Shown here one piece after another: positions 55,257-64,000 of a stretch of DNA of 64,000 nt. The translations under genes were made by a program, and so were the position numbers. Position 1 is the first letter of the stretch. Each line of letters starts with the position of its first letter. Source of the stretch: Hyphomonadaceae bacterium. Lineage in GTDB: Bacteria > Pseudomonadota > Alphaproteobacteria > Caulobacterales > Hyphomonadaceae. Below the pieces are notes generated by a model. The model searched no databases, was not told the DNA's origin, and saw nothing but the letters and a program-made list of their open reading frames with translations. The DNA lies in assembly GCA_024743315.1 (NCBI GenBank), contig JANSWU010000002.1:248001-312000 (forward strand), read 5' to 3'.

Positions 55257-55785
55257 ATTCTCGTTCTGTTCTTTTGTCAAACTCGGGCCGTAAAATACTC
55301 ATGACCAGCGTATCCCAAACCTCGGATCCGATCGGGGTTGTTTCACGACGGCGACCTTCGAGAACGAATCCAGCGGACTGATACGCCCGGATCGCCGCCT
55401 CATTCTGAGAATAGACAAGCAAATCAACGCGGTGGACCCAGGCGAGATCGAACGCGCGCGCAAGGATCAGTTCCATTAAAGGAGCTGCGAGCCCATTGCC
55501 ACGGGCCGCAGGCGCAACCGCAATACGCCCCAAGCCTGCCGTTCGAAGGCGCGGATTGTAATAGATTTGAGCGTGGCCAACCATGTCTGTGCCATGATCA
55601 ACCGCCCAGATCTCGCGGAGCGGTTGAGGTCCGCGGTGCTGCCGCATCAATTGGATGAATTCGCGTTTGTTCAATGGCCAAGAGAGAGCCGCGCCCGCCC
55701 ATTGCAGCACCTCCCGTTCGCTCTGAAACCAAGAAAAGAGTTCGGCTAAATCGCGCTTTTCGAACTTGCGCAATTCCAGGGTCAT
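55255..55785 (-). CDS. GNAT family N-acetyltransferase
   Basis: 176-aa acetyltransferase with the acetyl-CoA loop [20 protein letters not shown] and the later block [22 protein letters not shown]-like segment ([13 protein letters not shown]). It starts by overlapping the trpC stop by four bases, so it is part of the trp operon transcript. Its 3' end covers lexA operator box 2. The substrate cannot be predicted. In related genomes moaC and moeA commonly occupy this slot between trpC and lexA. Confidence 0.88.
   Translation of the reverse strand: MTLELRKFEKRDLAELFSWFQSEREVLQWAGAALSWPLNKREFIQLMRQHRGPQPLREIWAVDHGTDMVGHAQIYYNPRLRTAGLGRIAVAPAARGNGLAAPLMELILARAFDLAWVHRVDLLVYSQNEAAIRAYQSAGFVLEGRRRETTPIGSEVWDTLVMSILRPEFDKRTERE
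55257..55271. promoter_or_regulatory. LexA (SOS) box 2 upstream of lexA, inside the GNAT gene end
   Basis: ATTC-TCGTTCT-GTTC differs from GTTC-N7-GTTC at one base. It directly abuts box 1, giving a tandem 15-bp repeat, and overlaps the last codons of the acetyltransferase gene. Confidence 0.7.
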
Positions 55786-56576
55786 CGCGCCGTCCGGAGC
55801 GCTTTTACATGCTGTTCGCGATCACCGCGCTTCATCAGGCTTTCCCCGATCAGGAAACGTCGCGCGCCTGTTTTGCGCAGCCGAACAATGTCCTCAGGCA
55901 AGCTGATTCCGCTTTCGGAAATATAGTCGCGATCGTCCGGGATCAGTTTTGACAAGCGCTCACTGGTGGCGAGATCGGTCTGCATAATCTTGAGATCGCG
56001 ATTGTTGATACCAATCAGAGGCGAGGGCAGCTTGAGCGCACGCTCGATCTCTTCAGCATCATGCGTTTCGATCAAAGCATCCATGCCGAGATCTATGGCG
56101 GTCCGGGTCAATTCCGCGGCCAATCCGTCATCGGTGCACGATAGAATGACGAGCACTGCATCCGCGCCATGCGCCCGGGCTTCCAAGACCTGGATCGGGT
56201 CGATCATGAAATCCTTGCGCAACATTGGCAGCGACACCGCGGCGCGAATGCGGGCAAAGTCCGCGAGCGATCCACCGAAGCTTGGACCATCGGTCAGCAC
56301 AGACAGGCAGGCCGCGCCGCCGCGTTCGTATTGTGCCGCAATCTCGCTCGGATCCGCACCCGGCAAAATCTCGCCGGCGCTCGGACTCTTGCGTTTCATT
56401 TCGCAAATCAGGGCATTGTCGCCGGTCGCCGCAATCTGAGAAAGCCGCGCCGCGAATCCACGTGGTGGAGCTTGCGTCTTCGCCGCGGCGAGCAGGTCCT
56501 GCGCGGAGTGATCGCGTTTCAGAGCATCCACTTCGTCGCGTTTATAAGCGATAATCTTGTCGAGCGCGGTGCTCAT
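55782..56576 (-). CDS. trpC: Indole-3-glycerol-phosphate synthase
   Basis: 264-aa TIM-barrel enzyme closing the indole ring from CdRP. LICEMKRKSPSAG carries the catalytic Lys, LRKDFMIDPIQVLEARAHGADAVLVI the second block, and LIGINNRDLKIMQTDL and ESGISLPEDI the phosphate site. Monofunctional, not fused to TrpF. It overlaps trpD by three bases (ATGA type). Confidence 0.97.
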   Translation of the reverse strand: MSTALDKIIAYKRDEVDALKRDHSAQDLLAAAKTQAPPRGFAARLSQIAATGDNALICEMKRKSPSAGEILPGADPSEIAAQYERGGAACLSVLTDGPSFGGSLADFARIRAAVSLPMLRKDFMIDPIQVLEARAHGADAVLVILSCTDDGLAAELTRTAIDLGMDALIETHDAEEIERALKLPSPLIGINNRDLKIMQTDLATSERLSKLIPDDRDYISESGISLPEDIVRLRKTGARRFLIGESLMKRGDREQHVKALRTAR

Positions 56577-57613
56577 CAGCTTTGTCCTTTGGAGGCGGCG
56601 ATGAGCCGGCTGAGCGTGCCGGTCGCGGTGCCTGAATCGATCGCTTCAGCAGCCATTTCGGCACCTGCCTTCAAATCTGCCGCGAGGCCGAGGACTAACA
56701 GTCCCGCCGCCGCGTTCAGCAAGACCGCGTCGCGGAAAGGACCAGGTCGCCCGTCCAACAATTCGCGAATGGCCAGCGCATTTTCAGCGGGGGCCCCACC
56801 GCTGAGCGCGCTCAAGCGATTGCGTCCGAGACCAGCATCCTCTGGCACAATTGAAAGCTCTGTCAGCGTGCCATTATGGACCTCGATCACCTGTGTTTCG
56901 CCCGCGATGGAAAGTTCATCAATGACTGTGCCGTCAGTGTCGCCGCCATGTACCACCCAGGCGCGGGTCACACCAAGGTCACGCAAAGCCTCAGCCATCG
57001 GGCGCAGCCACCGCGCCTCATTCACGCCAAGCACTTGATGGCTGGCAAAGGCCGGATTTGAAAGCGGTCCGAGCAAGTTGAATATGGTGCGAATGCCGAG
57101 GCTGGCGCGCACCGGCGCAACATGGCGCATGGCGCTATGATACGACCGCGCGAACAGAAATCCGACGCCGGCATGATCGACACAATCCCGGAACCGGTCT
57201 TCGGTGAGATCGAGCTCAACGCCAAGTTCTTCCAAGACATCCGCGCTGCCGGTCTTCGGTGGCACGGAGCGATTGCCGTGCTTGGCCACTTTACCACCTG
57301 CGGCGGCGATAACGATCGCGCTGGCGGTGGATGTGTTCAGGCTCGTCCATCCCAAACCGCCGGTGCCGCACGTGTCGAGAACGGGACCTTCAAGGTCGAT
57401 GGTGCGCGCATTGGCGCGCAGGGTTTTCGCCCCGGCCAGAAGCTCTGCCCCGGTTTCACCCCGCACCGCCAATCCCATCAGAAAGGCGCCAATCTGCTCC
57501 GCTGGAATGTCTCCCGACAAAAGCGCCGCGAAGGCCGATTCCAGGTCGCTCGCTGTCAGGGCCTGTCCGGCGGCCAGGGCTTTTAAAGTCGGGGAAAGGG
57601 TCGAAACGGACAT
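56576..57613 (-). CDS. trpD: Anthranilate phosphoribosyltransferase
   Basis: 345-aa enzyme joining anthranilate to PRPP. DTCGTGGLGWTSLNTSTASAI is the PRPP-binding region, KHGNRSVPPKTGSADVLEELGV the anthranilate site. I start at the ATG at 57613, which has AGGAG seven bases upstream, not at 57634. It sits between trpG and trpC in a conserved order. Confidence 0.97.
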   Translation of the reverse strand: MSVSTLSPTLKALAAGQALTASDLESAFAALLSGDIPAEQIGAFLMGLAVRGETGAELLAGAKTLRANARTIDLEGPVLDTCGTGGLGWTSLNTSTASAIVIAAAGGKVAKHGNRSVPPKTGSADVLEELGVELDLTEDRFRDCVDHAGVGFLFARSYHSAMRHVAPVRASLGIRTIFNLLGPLSNPAFASHQVLGVNEARWLRPMAEALRDLGVTRAWVVHGGDTDGTVIDELSIAGETQVIEVHNGTLTELSIVPEDAGLGRNRLSALSGGAPAENALAIRELLDGRPGPFRDAVLLNAAAGLLVLGLAADLKAGAEMAAEAIDSGTATGTLSRLIAASKGQS

Positions 57614-57634
57614 GGTTGCTCCTGTCAGAGGCAC

Positions 57635-58216
57635 CTAGCGGATCTTGAGAAAGTTCGCGAGCAGGGCGTGACCATGCTCGGTCAGAATACTTTCGGGATG
57701 AAATTGAACCCCAAAGACCGGGCGGGTCTTGTGGCGCACGGACATGATCTCGCCATCCGCGGTGAATGAGTCGGCGATCAGTGTGTCGGGCAATTGTTCC
57801 GGACGGATGGCCAGCGAATGATAGCGCACGACCCGATAGGTTTCTGGTAATCCCTCAAACAGTGGGCCGTTTTCGTGGCGAATATCGCTCAGTTTGCCAT
57901 GGCGGATTTCCTTGGCCGTGATGATGTCGCCACCTTCCGCGGCCCCGATGCTCTGATGGCCGAGGCAAACGCCTAATATTGGCAGGTCCTCCGGCGCTTT
58001 CTGAACCAGTTCTACACAAATGCCAGCTTCATTTGGTGTGCACGGGCCCGGAGACAGCACGATGCCATTCGGCTTCAAGGCCAGCGCCTGATCGACCGTC
58101 AGCTCATCGTTACGGATGACTTGTGTACGCGCGCCGATCTCTTCGAGATAGTGCACCAGGTTCCAGGTGAAACTGTCATAATTATCGATGACGAGGATGG
58201 ATTTGGCGGCGCTCAT
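57635..58216 (-). CDS. trpG: Anthranilate synthase component II (glutaminase)
   Basis: 193-aa class I glutamine amidotransferase supplying ammonia to TrpE. Nucleophile Cys in LGVCLGHQSIG, His-Glu in GVQFHPESI, N-terminal IDNYDSFTWNLVHYL. In many bacteria the same subunit also serves aminodeoxychorismate synthase. Overlaps trpE by four bases. Confidence 0.96.
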   Translation of the reverse strand: MSAAKSILVIDNYDSFTWNLVHYLEEIGARTQVIRNDELTVDQALALKPNGIVLSPGPCTPNEAGICVELVQKAPEDLPILGVCLGHQSIGAAEGGDIITAKEIRHGKLSDIRHENGPLFEGLPETYRVVRYHSLAIRPEQLPDTLIADSFTADGEIMSVRHKTRPVFGVQFHPESILTEHGHALLANFLKIR

Positions 58217-59646
58217 TGGTCGAACTCATATCGGGCAGACAAGGCCGCCGCGCGCTTCAGGGCATTGGCTTTGTGAACGGTTTCATCAAACTCGTATTGT
58301 GGGTTCGAGTCGAGCACGACGCCGCCGCCCGCCTGGATATGCAATTGACCATCCTTGAGGACCGCCGTGCGCAAGGCGATGCAGGTATCGAGATCACCAT
58401 TCCAGCCGAAATAGCCGATGGCGCCGCCATAGATCCCGCGGGCATTTTGCTCGAGCTCATCAATGATCTGCATCGCGCGGATCTTGGGCGCGCCAGAGAC
58501 TGTTCCGGCTGGCAATCCCGCCAACAAGGCGTCGACGGCGGTCAGACCTTCGCGCAAATCGCCTTCAACATGAGAGACAATGTGCATGACGTGACTGTAG
58601 CGTTCGACGATGAATTGTTCAGTCACTTCGACGCTGCCATAGGCGGCGACGCGGCCGACGTCATTGCGACCGAGATCGAGCAGCATCAAGTGTTCGGCGA
58701 TCTCTTTTTGATCGGCCAGCAAGTCCGCCTTGCGCTCCGCATCGATAACGGGATCGCCGGAGCGTGGGCGCGTGCCCGCAATTGGCCGAATGGCGACGCG
58801 GCCATCGCGCACCCGCACCAGGATTTCCGGACTGGATCCGACCAGCCGGACATCGCCAAGGTTCATATGGAACATGAAGGCGGATGGATTGAGGCGGCGC
58901 AAGGCCCGATAGAAGCTGATCGATTTGCGTTTGAACGGTGCGCTGAAACGCTGGCTCGGCACAACCTGAAAAATATCTCCGGCCTTGATATAATCGCGGG
59001 CCGTTTCGACCATGTCGAAATACTGCGCCTGGCTAGTATTGGAGGTGAATTCGAGATCATCGCTATCGCCGTCCCGTGGGGCCAGCGGCGGCGGACTTTC
59101 CAGCGCGTTCTCGACCTTGTCGAGCAAGGCATCCGCGACGCTTTCTTCGCCGGGTCTGTGGCGACCAACGAGGATGAGTTCTTGATAGAGATGATCAAAA
59201 ATCAGCACGACGCCTGGGATCATCAATAGCGCTTCGGGAACGTTCAAGGCATCTGGCTTGGTGATCGCTACTGGCTCAACATGCTGGATGAAATCATAGC
59301 CGATATAGCCAAACACGCCGCTGGCCATCGGCGGCAGATCGGCCTCATTGCCCGCATCCGCGCGGCCGGCATCAGCAAAATGACGCAAAGCGTCGATCGG
59401 TGTGCCATCGAATTTAGCTGCCGCTTCGAAGGCCAAAGTAGGGCTCTCTTCACCCGTCCCGTCGATTACCCGCATCCAGCGCTGTGGATGCAGACCGATA
59501 AAGGAATAACGGCCAAGGCGTTCACCGCCGAGAATGGACTCGAACAAGAAACTCCCGGGCGTGTCCGGCCCGAGCTTCAGCATTGCTGAAACGGGAGTTT
59601 CTAGGTCACCGGGTCGTCGCCGAACCCGTAGCTGATCCCGGCTCAT
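58213..59646 (-). CDS. trpE: Anthranilate synthase component I
   Basis: 477-aa chorismate-using synthase, committed step of tryptophan synthesis. The LFES element of the tryptophan feedback site lies in SFLFESILGGERLGRYS; the C-terminal chorismate-binding domain has RPIAGTRPRSG, AEHLMLLDLGRNDVGRVA and LPAGTVSGAPKIRAMQIIDELE. It overlaps the upstream ppiD stop by four bases, so trp expression may depend in part on the ppiD promoter. No leader peptide or attenuator is visible. Confidence 0.97.
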   Translation of the reverse strand: MSRDQLRVRRRPGDLETPVSAMLKLGPDTPGSFLFESILGGERLGRYSFIGLHPQRWMRVIDGTGEESPTLAFEAAAKFDGTPIDALRHFADAGRADAGNEADLPPMASGVFGYIGYDFIQHVEPVAITKPDALNVPEALLMIPGVVLIFDHLYQELILVGRHRPGEESVADALLDKVENALESPPPLAPRDGDSDDLEFTSNTSQAQYFDMVETARDYIKAGDIFQVVPSQRFSAPFKRKSISFYRALRRLNPSAFMFHMNLGDVRLVGSSPEILVRVRDGRVAIRPIAGTRPRSGDPVIDAERKADLLADQKEIAEHLMLLDLGRNDVGRVAAYGSVEVTEQFIVERYSHVMHIVSHVEGDLREGLTAVDALLAGLPAGTVSGAPKIRAMQIIDELEQNARGIYGGAIGYFGWNGDLDTCIALRTAVLKDGQLHIQAGGGVVLDSNPQYEFDETVHKANALKRAAALSARYEFDQ

Positions 59647-61541
59647 TGTTCCGTCACGAGGCTACGTTTGTACGCGTCCAGGGCGCGGGCATTGGTGGTG
59701 ACCTCGACATCCTCGGCAATGCTGATCAGATACGCCCGGAACAGATCGTCGGCGATATTGCCTTCAATATCCAGTGCACTGGATTGCGCGAGCAGATCCA
59801 AGGTCTCGCTCTCAGGGCGATCAATATCGGTCACCTGCATGATGATCATTTGACCCGACAGGCCCTGGATTGAGAAGGTTTCCCCCTCCGCATTGGCGGC
59901 GAACATGCCATCCAGCAATGGACGAGGGAACTGGAGATCCGTGTTCTGGCGGGTAATCGGACGCGGCAGGCTTTCGACGTTTGTTTCAAATCTGGCAGCC
60001 TCAGCCTCAAGCGTGCTCGTCCCATCCGCGATCGCGGTTTCGATCTCACTCGCAACGGTTTGCAATTGCTCGCTGAGTTGGTCGCGTTGCCAGGCCGCAA
60101 CAAGCTGTTCTCGGACCTCGTCAAACTCTGGCAAGCGTTCCGGGACGATGCGATCGACACGCGCGATCCAGGTCACCTCATCATCACCGAAGCGCTCAGT
60201 ATTGCGCCCTTCAGCCTGCGCATAGACCATTTGTAGCAGGCCAGGTGCCGTCACCAATGGTAGATATCGTTGACCGGCTTGTGTCACGCCATTCGTGTCG
60301 ACCGGGGCAAAGGACAGAACTGGCGCGCCGAGCCCTTCCGCAATTCCTTCAAGATCTGCTCCAGTCCCCAAAAGATCATCAAACTGGGGCAGGGCGTCAT
60401 AGAACAGACCCACCGCCAATTCGCGCGCGAGTTCGTTCTGTATTTCATCGCGGACATTCTCAAACGGCGTCGCGGCCCCCGGAATGATGTCCTCCAAACG
60501 AATGACAACGAACTCGTTGCCGACGGGCTGCGGGCCATGGATCGATCCGATTTGGGCCCCCCGCGCAAAGACTTGTTCGGCTAAACGATCATTGACAATT
60601 ACGTCACGCCGCCCGGTCCGTAGAACAGTTGACAGGGCGGAGTCGATGGCTTCAGCAGCAGCCCCGCCTGCGATCCGCCCCAGTGCTGCCCGAGCGGTCG
60701 CTTCGTCGGCGAAGACAAACTCTGTGAATGTGCGGCTGTCCGGACCGGTATAGCGTTCGTCTTTGTATGCTTCGTAATAGGCGAGGATGTCTTGTTCAGA
60801 CACGTCCGACTGGGCAATGAAATCATCAGGGCTCAGCCGAATCATGCTGACGGCGCGTCGTTCCGGCTCGCGCAGGAAGTCTTTTCGCTCTTCATAAAGT
60901 GCCTGCAACTCTTCTTCGCTCGGTTCACCAATTTCCGGAAGCATGGATTGATCAAGGATGAACCAGGCGGCGGAGCGCAGTTCGCCGGTATAAGCGGCTT
61001 GAAGACGGGCAAGCGCATTTGGCACGCGTAAGCCTTCGACCGGCACGCGTTGCAAACGGTCAATCGTCATTTCCGCTTCGATTTGCGACTCGTAATCGGC
61101 TTCGCGAAATCCGTTTGCATCGAGCAGTTGCGTGTAACGCAGCGCATCGAACACACCCGTTGTGTCCTGAAACACCGGATCGGTTCGAATTCGATCAACA
61201 ATCGCGCCGGTGGTCGCGGCAATCCCTTGTTGGTCAGCATATGCGGTCAGCAGGGTTTCGCGCGACATCTCTGCAAAGACCTGATCCACGATCCCGCGCT
61301 GCATCGCTTCTTCTTTGGTCAGGGCGCGTCCGCGTTCGTCGGTTTGAGTGCGCAAGATGCGCTCCAAGGTCGCATCAAATTTCCGATCGGTGACCCCACG
61401 ATCGCCAGCGCTGACCAAATTGCTGCCGCCGCCCCCGGCGAAAATGTCAGTTACACCCCATGCCGCCATTGCGATAATCACAATGACGAAAATACCACCG
61501 GCAGCGGGCGAGCGGAGCATGTTACGCAACGGGGTCAGCAT
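59643..61541 (-). CDS. ppiD: PpiD/SurA-like membrane-anchored peptidyl-prolyl isomerase
   Basis: 632-aa periplasmic folding factor: one N-terminal membrane helix (about residues 13-31, GGIFVIVIIAMAAWGVTDIF), SurA_N-type chaperone region (QRGIVDQVFAEMSRETLLTAYADQQGI), and a diverged parvulin-type domain near the middle (residues about 240-360). The C-terminal half is less conserved. The length equals PpiD. It leads the ppiD-trpEGDC-GNAT run and is divergent from tpiA across 88 bp. Confidence 0.88.
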   Translation of the reverse strand: MLTPLRNMLRSPAAGGIFVIVIIAMAAWGVTDIFAGGGGSNLVSAGDRGVTDRKFDATLERILRTQTDERGRALTKEEAMQRGIVDQVFAEMSRETLLTAYADQQGIAATTGAIVDRIRTDPVFQDTTGVFDALRYTQLLDANGFREADYESQIEAEMTIDRLQRVPVEGLRVPNALARLQAAYTGELRSAAWFILDQSMLPEIGEPSEEELQALYEERKDFLREPERRAVSMIRLSPDDFIAQSDVSEQDILAYYEAYKDERYTGPDSRTFTEFVFADEATARAALGRIAGGAAAEAIDSALSTVLRTGRRDVIVNDRLAEQVFARGAQIGSIHGPQPVGNEFVVIRLEDIIPGAATPFENVRDEIQNELARELAVGLFYDALPQFDDLLGTGADLEGIAEGLGAPVLSFAPVDTNGVTQAGQRYLPLVTAPGLLQMVYAQAEGRNTERFGDDEVTWIARVDRIVPERLPEFDEVREQLVAAWQRDQLSEQLQTVASEIETAIADGTSTLEAEAARFETNVESLPRPITRQNTDLQFPRPLLDGMFAANAEGETFSIQGLSGQMIIMQVTDIDRPESETLDLLAQSSALDIEGNIADDLFRAYLISIAEDVEVTTNARALDAYKRSLVTEQ

Positions 61542-61629
61542 AGGTTCGACCTTTCCCTTCGGGATCGCTTGTTTGTTTCAGCACAGCTTGCTAGGCGAGC
61601 GCACAAACTTGTTCAAGATGGTGACTGGT

Positions 61630-62376
61630 ATGGTACGCACACTGATCGCAGGCAATTGGAAAATGAATGGCCTGAAATCATCCCTTTCAGAAGTTGATGC
61701 GGTGATCACGCAGCTCGGCGATTTCCCGGATGCAGCAGATTGTCTGATTTGCCCGCCTGCGACCTTGGTGGTGCCGATGCAAGAGCGGGCCGGGGCACGG
61801 CTGAAAGTCGGGGCCCAAAGCTGTCATCCTGAGGCTTTTGGCGCCTTTACCGGCGATCTGTCGGCCGAACAATTGAAAGATGCCGGTGCCTCTTATGTCA
61901 TTGTCGGCCATTCCGAGCGTCGATCCGAGCATGGCGAGCGCAGCGCTTACGTTCAGGAACAAGCGCATGCCTGTCTTCGCGCTGGGATCGTGCCGATTGT
62001 CTGTGTCGGCGAGAGTTTTGCTCAACGCCAGCGCGGCGAAACCAAGGACACCGTGATCCGGATCCTGCGCAAATCACTTCCAACACTGGGATCGAGTGAT
62101 TCCATAGTGGTTGCTTACGAACCCCTTTGGGCAATCGGAACCGGTCTGGTGCCGAGCGATGAAGAAATCGCCGAAGTGCATCAGGTTATTCGCGACCTTT
62201 TGGTTGAACTCTACCAGGATCGAGGGGCTGACCTGCGCATCCTTTATGGCGGCTCGATGAAACCGAGCAATGCTGCTGAAATTCTGGCCATTAAAAACGT
62301 CAATGGCGGCTTGATTGGAGGCGCGAGCTTGAAGGCAGCCGATTTCATGGCCATTTATGCTGCAGCGGTCGCATGA
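61630..62376 (+). CDS. tpiA: Triose-phosphate isomerase
   Basis: 248-aa TIM-barrel glycolytic enzyme. Active-site Lys in IAGNWKMNG, His in IVGHSERRSEHGE, Glu in VAYEPLWAIGTG, and the phosphate loop GGSMKPSNA. The start could be the ATG at 61618 or 61630; the second fits family length and leaves the N-terminal strand intact. Much longer in-frame extensions lie over ppiD and are not real. Confidence 0.97.
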   Translation: MVRTLIAGNWKMNGLKSSLSEVDAVITQLGDFPDAADCLICPPATLVVPMQERAGARLKVGAQSCHPEAFGAFTGDLSAEQLKDAGASYVIVGHSERRSEHGERSAYVQEQAHACLRAGIVPIVCVGESFAQRQRGETKDTVIRILRKSLPTLGSSDSIVVAYEPLWAIGTGLVPSDEEIAEVHQVIRDLLVELYQDRGADLRILYGGSMKPSNAAEILAIKNVNGGLIGGASLKAADFMAIYAAAVA

Positions 62377-62461
62377 ACTGTGCTAAACCGACTGACGGAG
62401 AGGGGTTGGCGGGCTGCAAAGAACCGCGTAAGCCCCGCGGCTTGAGATTCAGGGATCTGAC

Positions 62462-62914
62462 ATGACCAACGTAATTCTTGTCGCACACATTCTGGTATCC
62501 ATTGTCCTCGTCGTTGTGGTGCTGATGCAGCGCTCAGAAGGCGGCGCGCTCGGCATCGGTGGCGGCGGTGGTGGCGGCGGCGGTCTGATGACAGGCTCCG
62601 GTGTGACTGGCGCCCTTGTGCGCACGACGATTATCTTCGGCGCGATTTTCTTCATCTCTAGTCTGACCCTGACGACGATTGCGACGCATGAGAATGCAGA
62701 TGGTCGAACCGATGTGCAGCGCGAACTCGAAAACAGTGTGACCCAGCCAACCGACACGGATGAGAATGCGCTGGACAATTTCGACGACATTTTGAGCGGC
62801 GAAGGCAGCTTGCTGGATGATCCTTTGGCGGTGACTCCCTCCGAGCGCTCGGACACGCCCGAGCCTGCACCGGCTGATGAAGATCCGCTCGCATCTGAAG
62901 CAGACCCGCAATAA
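62462..62914 (+). CDS. secG: Protein translocase subunit SecG
   Basis: 150 aa. Two membrane helices (VILVAHILVSIVLVVVVLMQRSEGGALG and TTIIFGAIFFISSLTLTTIAT) around a Gly-rich cytosolic loop (GIGGGGGGGGGL), then an acidic C-terminal tail longer than in E. coli, as in many alphaproteobacteria. It joins SecYE in the translocon. tpiA-secG-pyrG is the conserved order. Confidence 0.94.
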   Translation: MTNVILVAHILVSIVLVVVVLMQRSEGGALGIGGGGGGGGGLMTGSGVTGALVRTTIIFGAIFFISSLTLTTIATHENADGRTDVQRELENSVTQPTDTDENALDNFDDILSGEGSLLDDPLAVTPSERSDTPEPAPADEDPLASEADPQ

Positions 62915-62934
62915 TTCACAAAAACCCTGACTAG

Positions 62935-64000
<1,066 letters not shown>

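Overview
The window is a chromosomal segment of a GC-rich (roughly 58-60 % by eye) Gram-negative alphaproteobacterium. The evidence is the order proS-lolCE-lolD-dnaE-rpsB-tsf-pyrH-frr-uppS-cdsA-dxr-rseP-bamA-skp-lpxD-lpxA-lpxI-lpxB-gltA-gltX-comEC-lexA-trpCDGE-ppiD-tpiA-secG-pyrG, a macro-synteny typical of Caulobacterales/Hyphomonadales and relatives. LpxI in place of LpxH, a short prolyl-tRNA synthetase and GTTC-N7-GTTC LexA boxes agree with this. A Hyphomonadaceae/Maricaulaceae-type marine bacterium is my best guess; the genus cannot be read from the sequence. No tRNA, rRNA, CRISPR array, prophage or insertion sequence was seen.

Layout. 1-3.8 kb: peroxiredoxin, an SPFH/NfeD membrane pair, an MlaC-like lipid-binding protein, a retropepsin-like protease and a DUF1289 protein. 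3.9-10.9 kb: a CobT-like protein that lacks expected catalytic glutamates, then a lipid-catabolism region (two acyl-CoA dehydrogenases with a secreted protein between them, a crotonase, MAPEG, RidA-like). 11-17.2 kb: RsmB-like rRNA methyltransferase, guaA, and an unrecognised two-gene membrane module (14833-17212) behind a TTAA-rich leader. 17.2-23.6 kb: a divergent seven-gene cluster in which three different proteins carry Rieske [2Fe-2S] domains, fused to a ferric-reductase-like membrane domain, to an FMN glutamate-synthase-like domain and to a thiamine-diphosphate enzyme. This is the strongest candidate for an undescribed redox system. 23.6-28.2 kb: modABC, a fatty acid hydroxylase and a membrane-anchored AraC regulator. 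28.3-64 kb: the conserved core block for translation, replication, isoprenoid and phospholipid synthesis, outer-membrane and lipid A biogenesis, SOS control and tryptophan synthesis, ending inside pyrG.

How it works together. From lolCE to lpxB the genes supply the cell envelope: lipoprotein release, undecaprenyl and CDP-diacylglycerol precursors, OMP assembly (BamA, Skp, RseP) and lipid A (LpxD, A, I, B). fabZ, normally between lpxD and lpxA, is absent, and moaC/moeA, often between trpC and lexA, are replaced by an acetyltransferase gene. A perfect SOS box lies upstream of dnaE, and two adjacent near-perfect boxes lie upstream of lexA. Two genes, comEC and modA, are broken by apparent single-base frameshifts at short homopolymers, which may be sequencing errors. 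The genome is compact: many ATGA/TAATG overlaps and several convergent gene pairs whose stop codons overlap.
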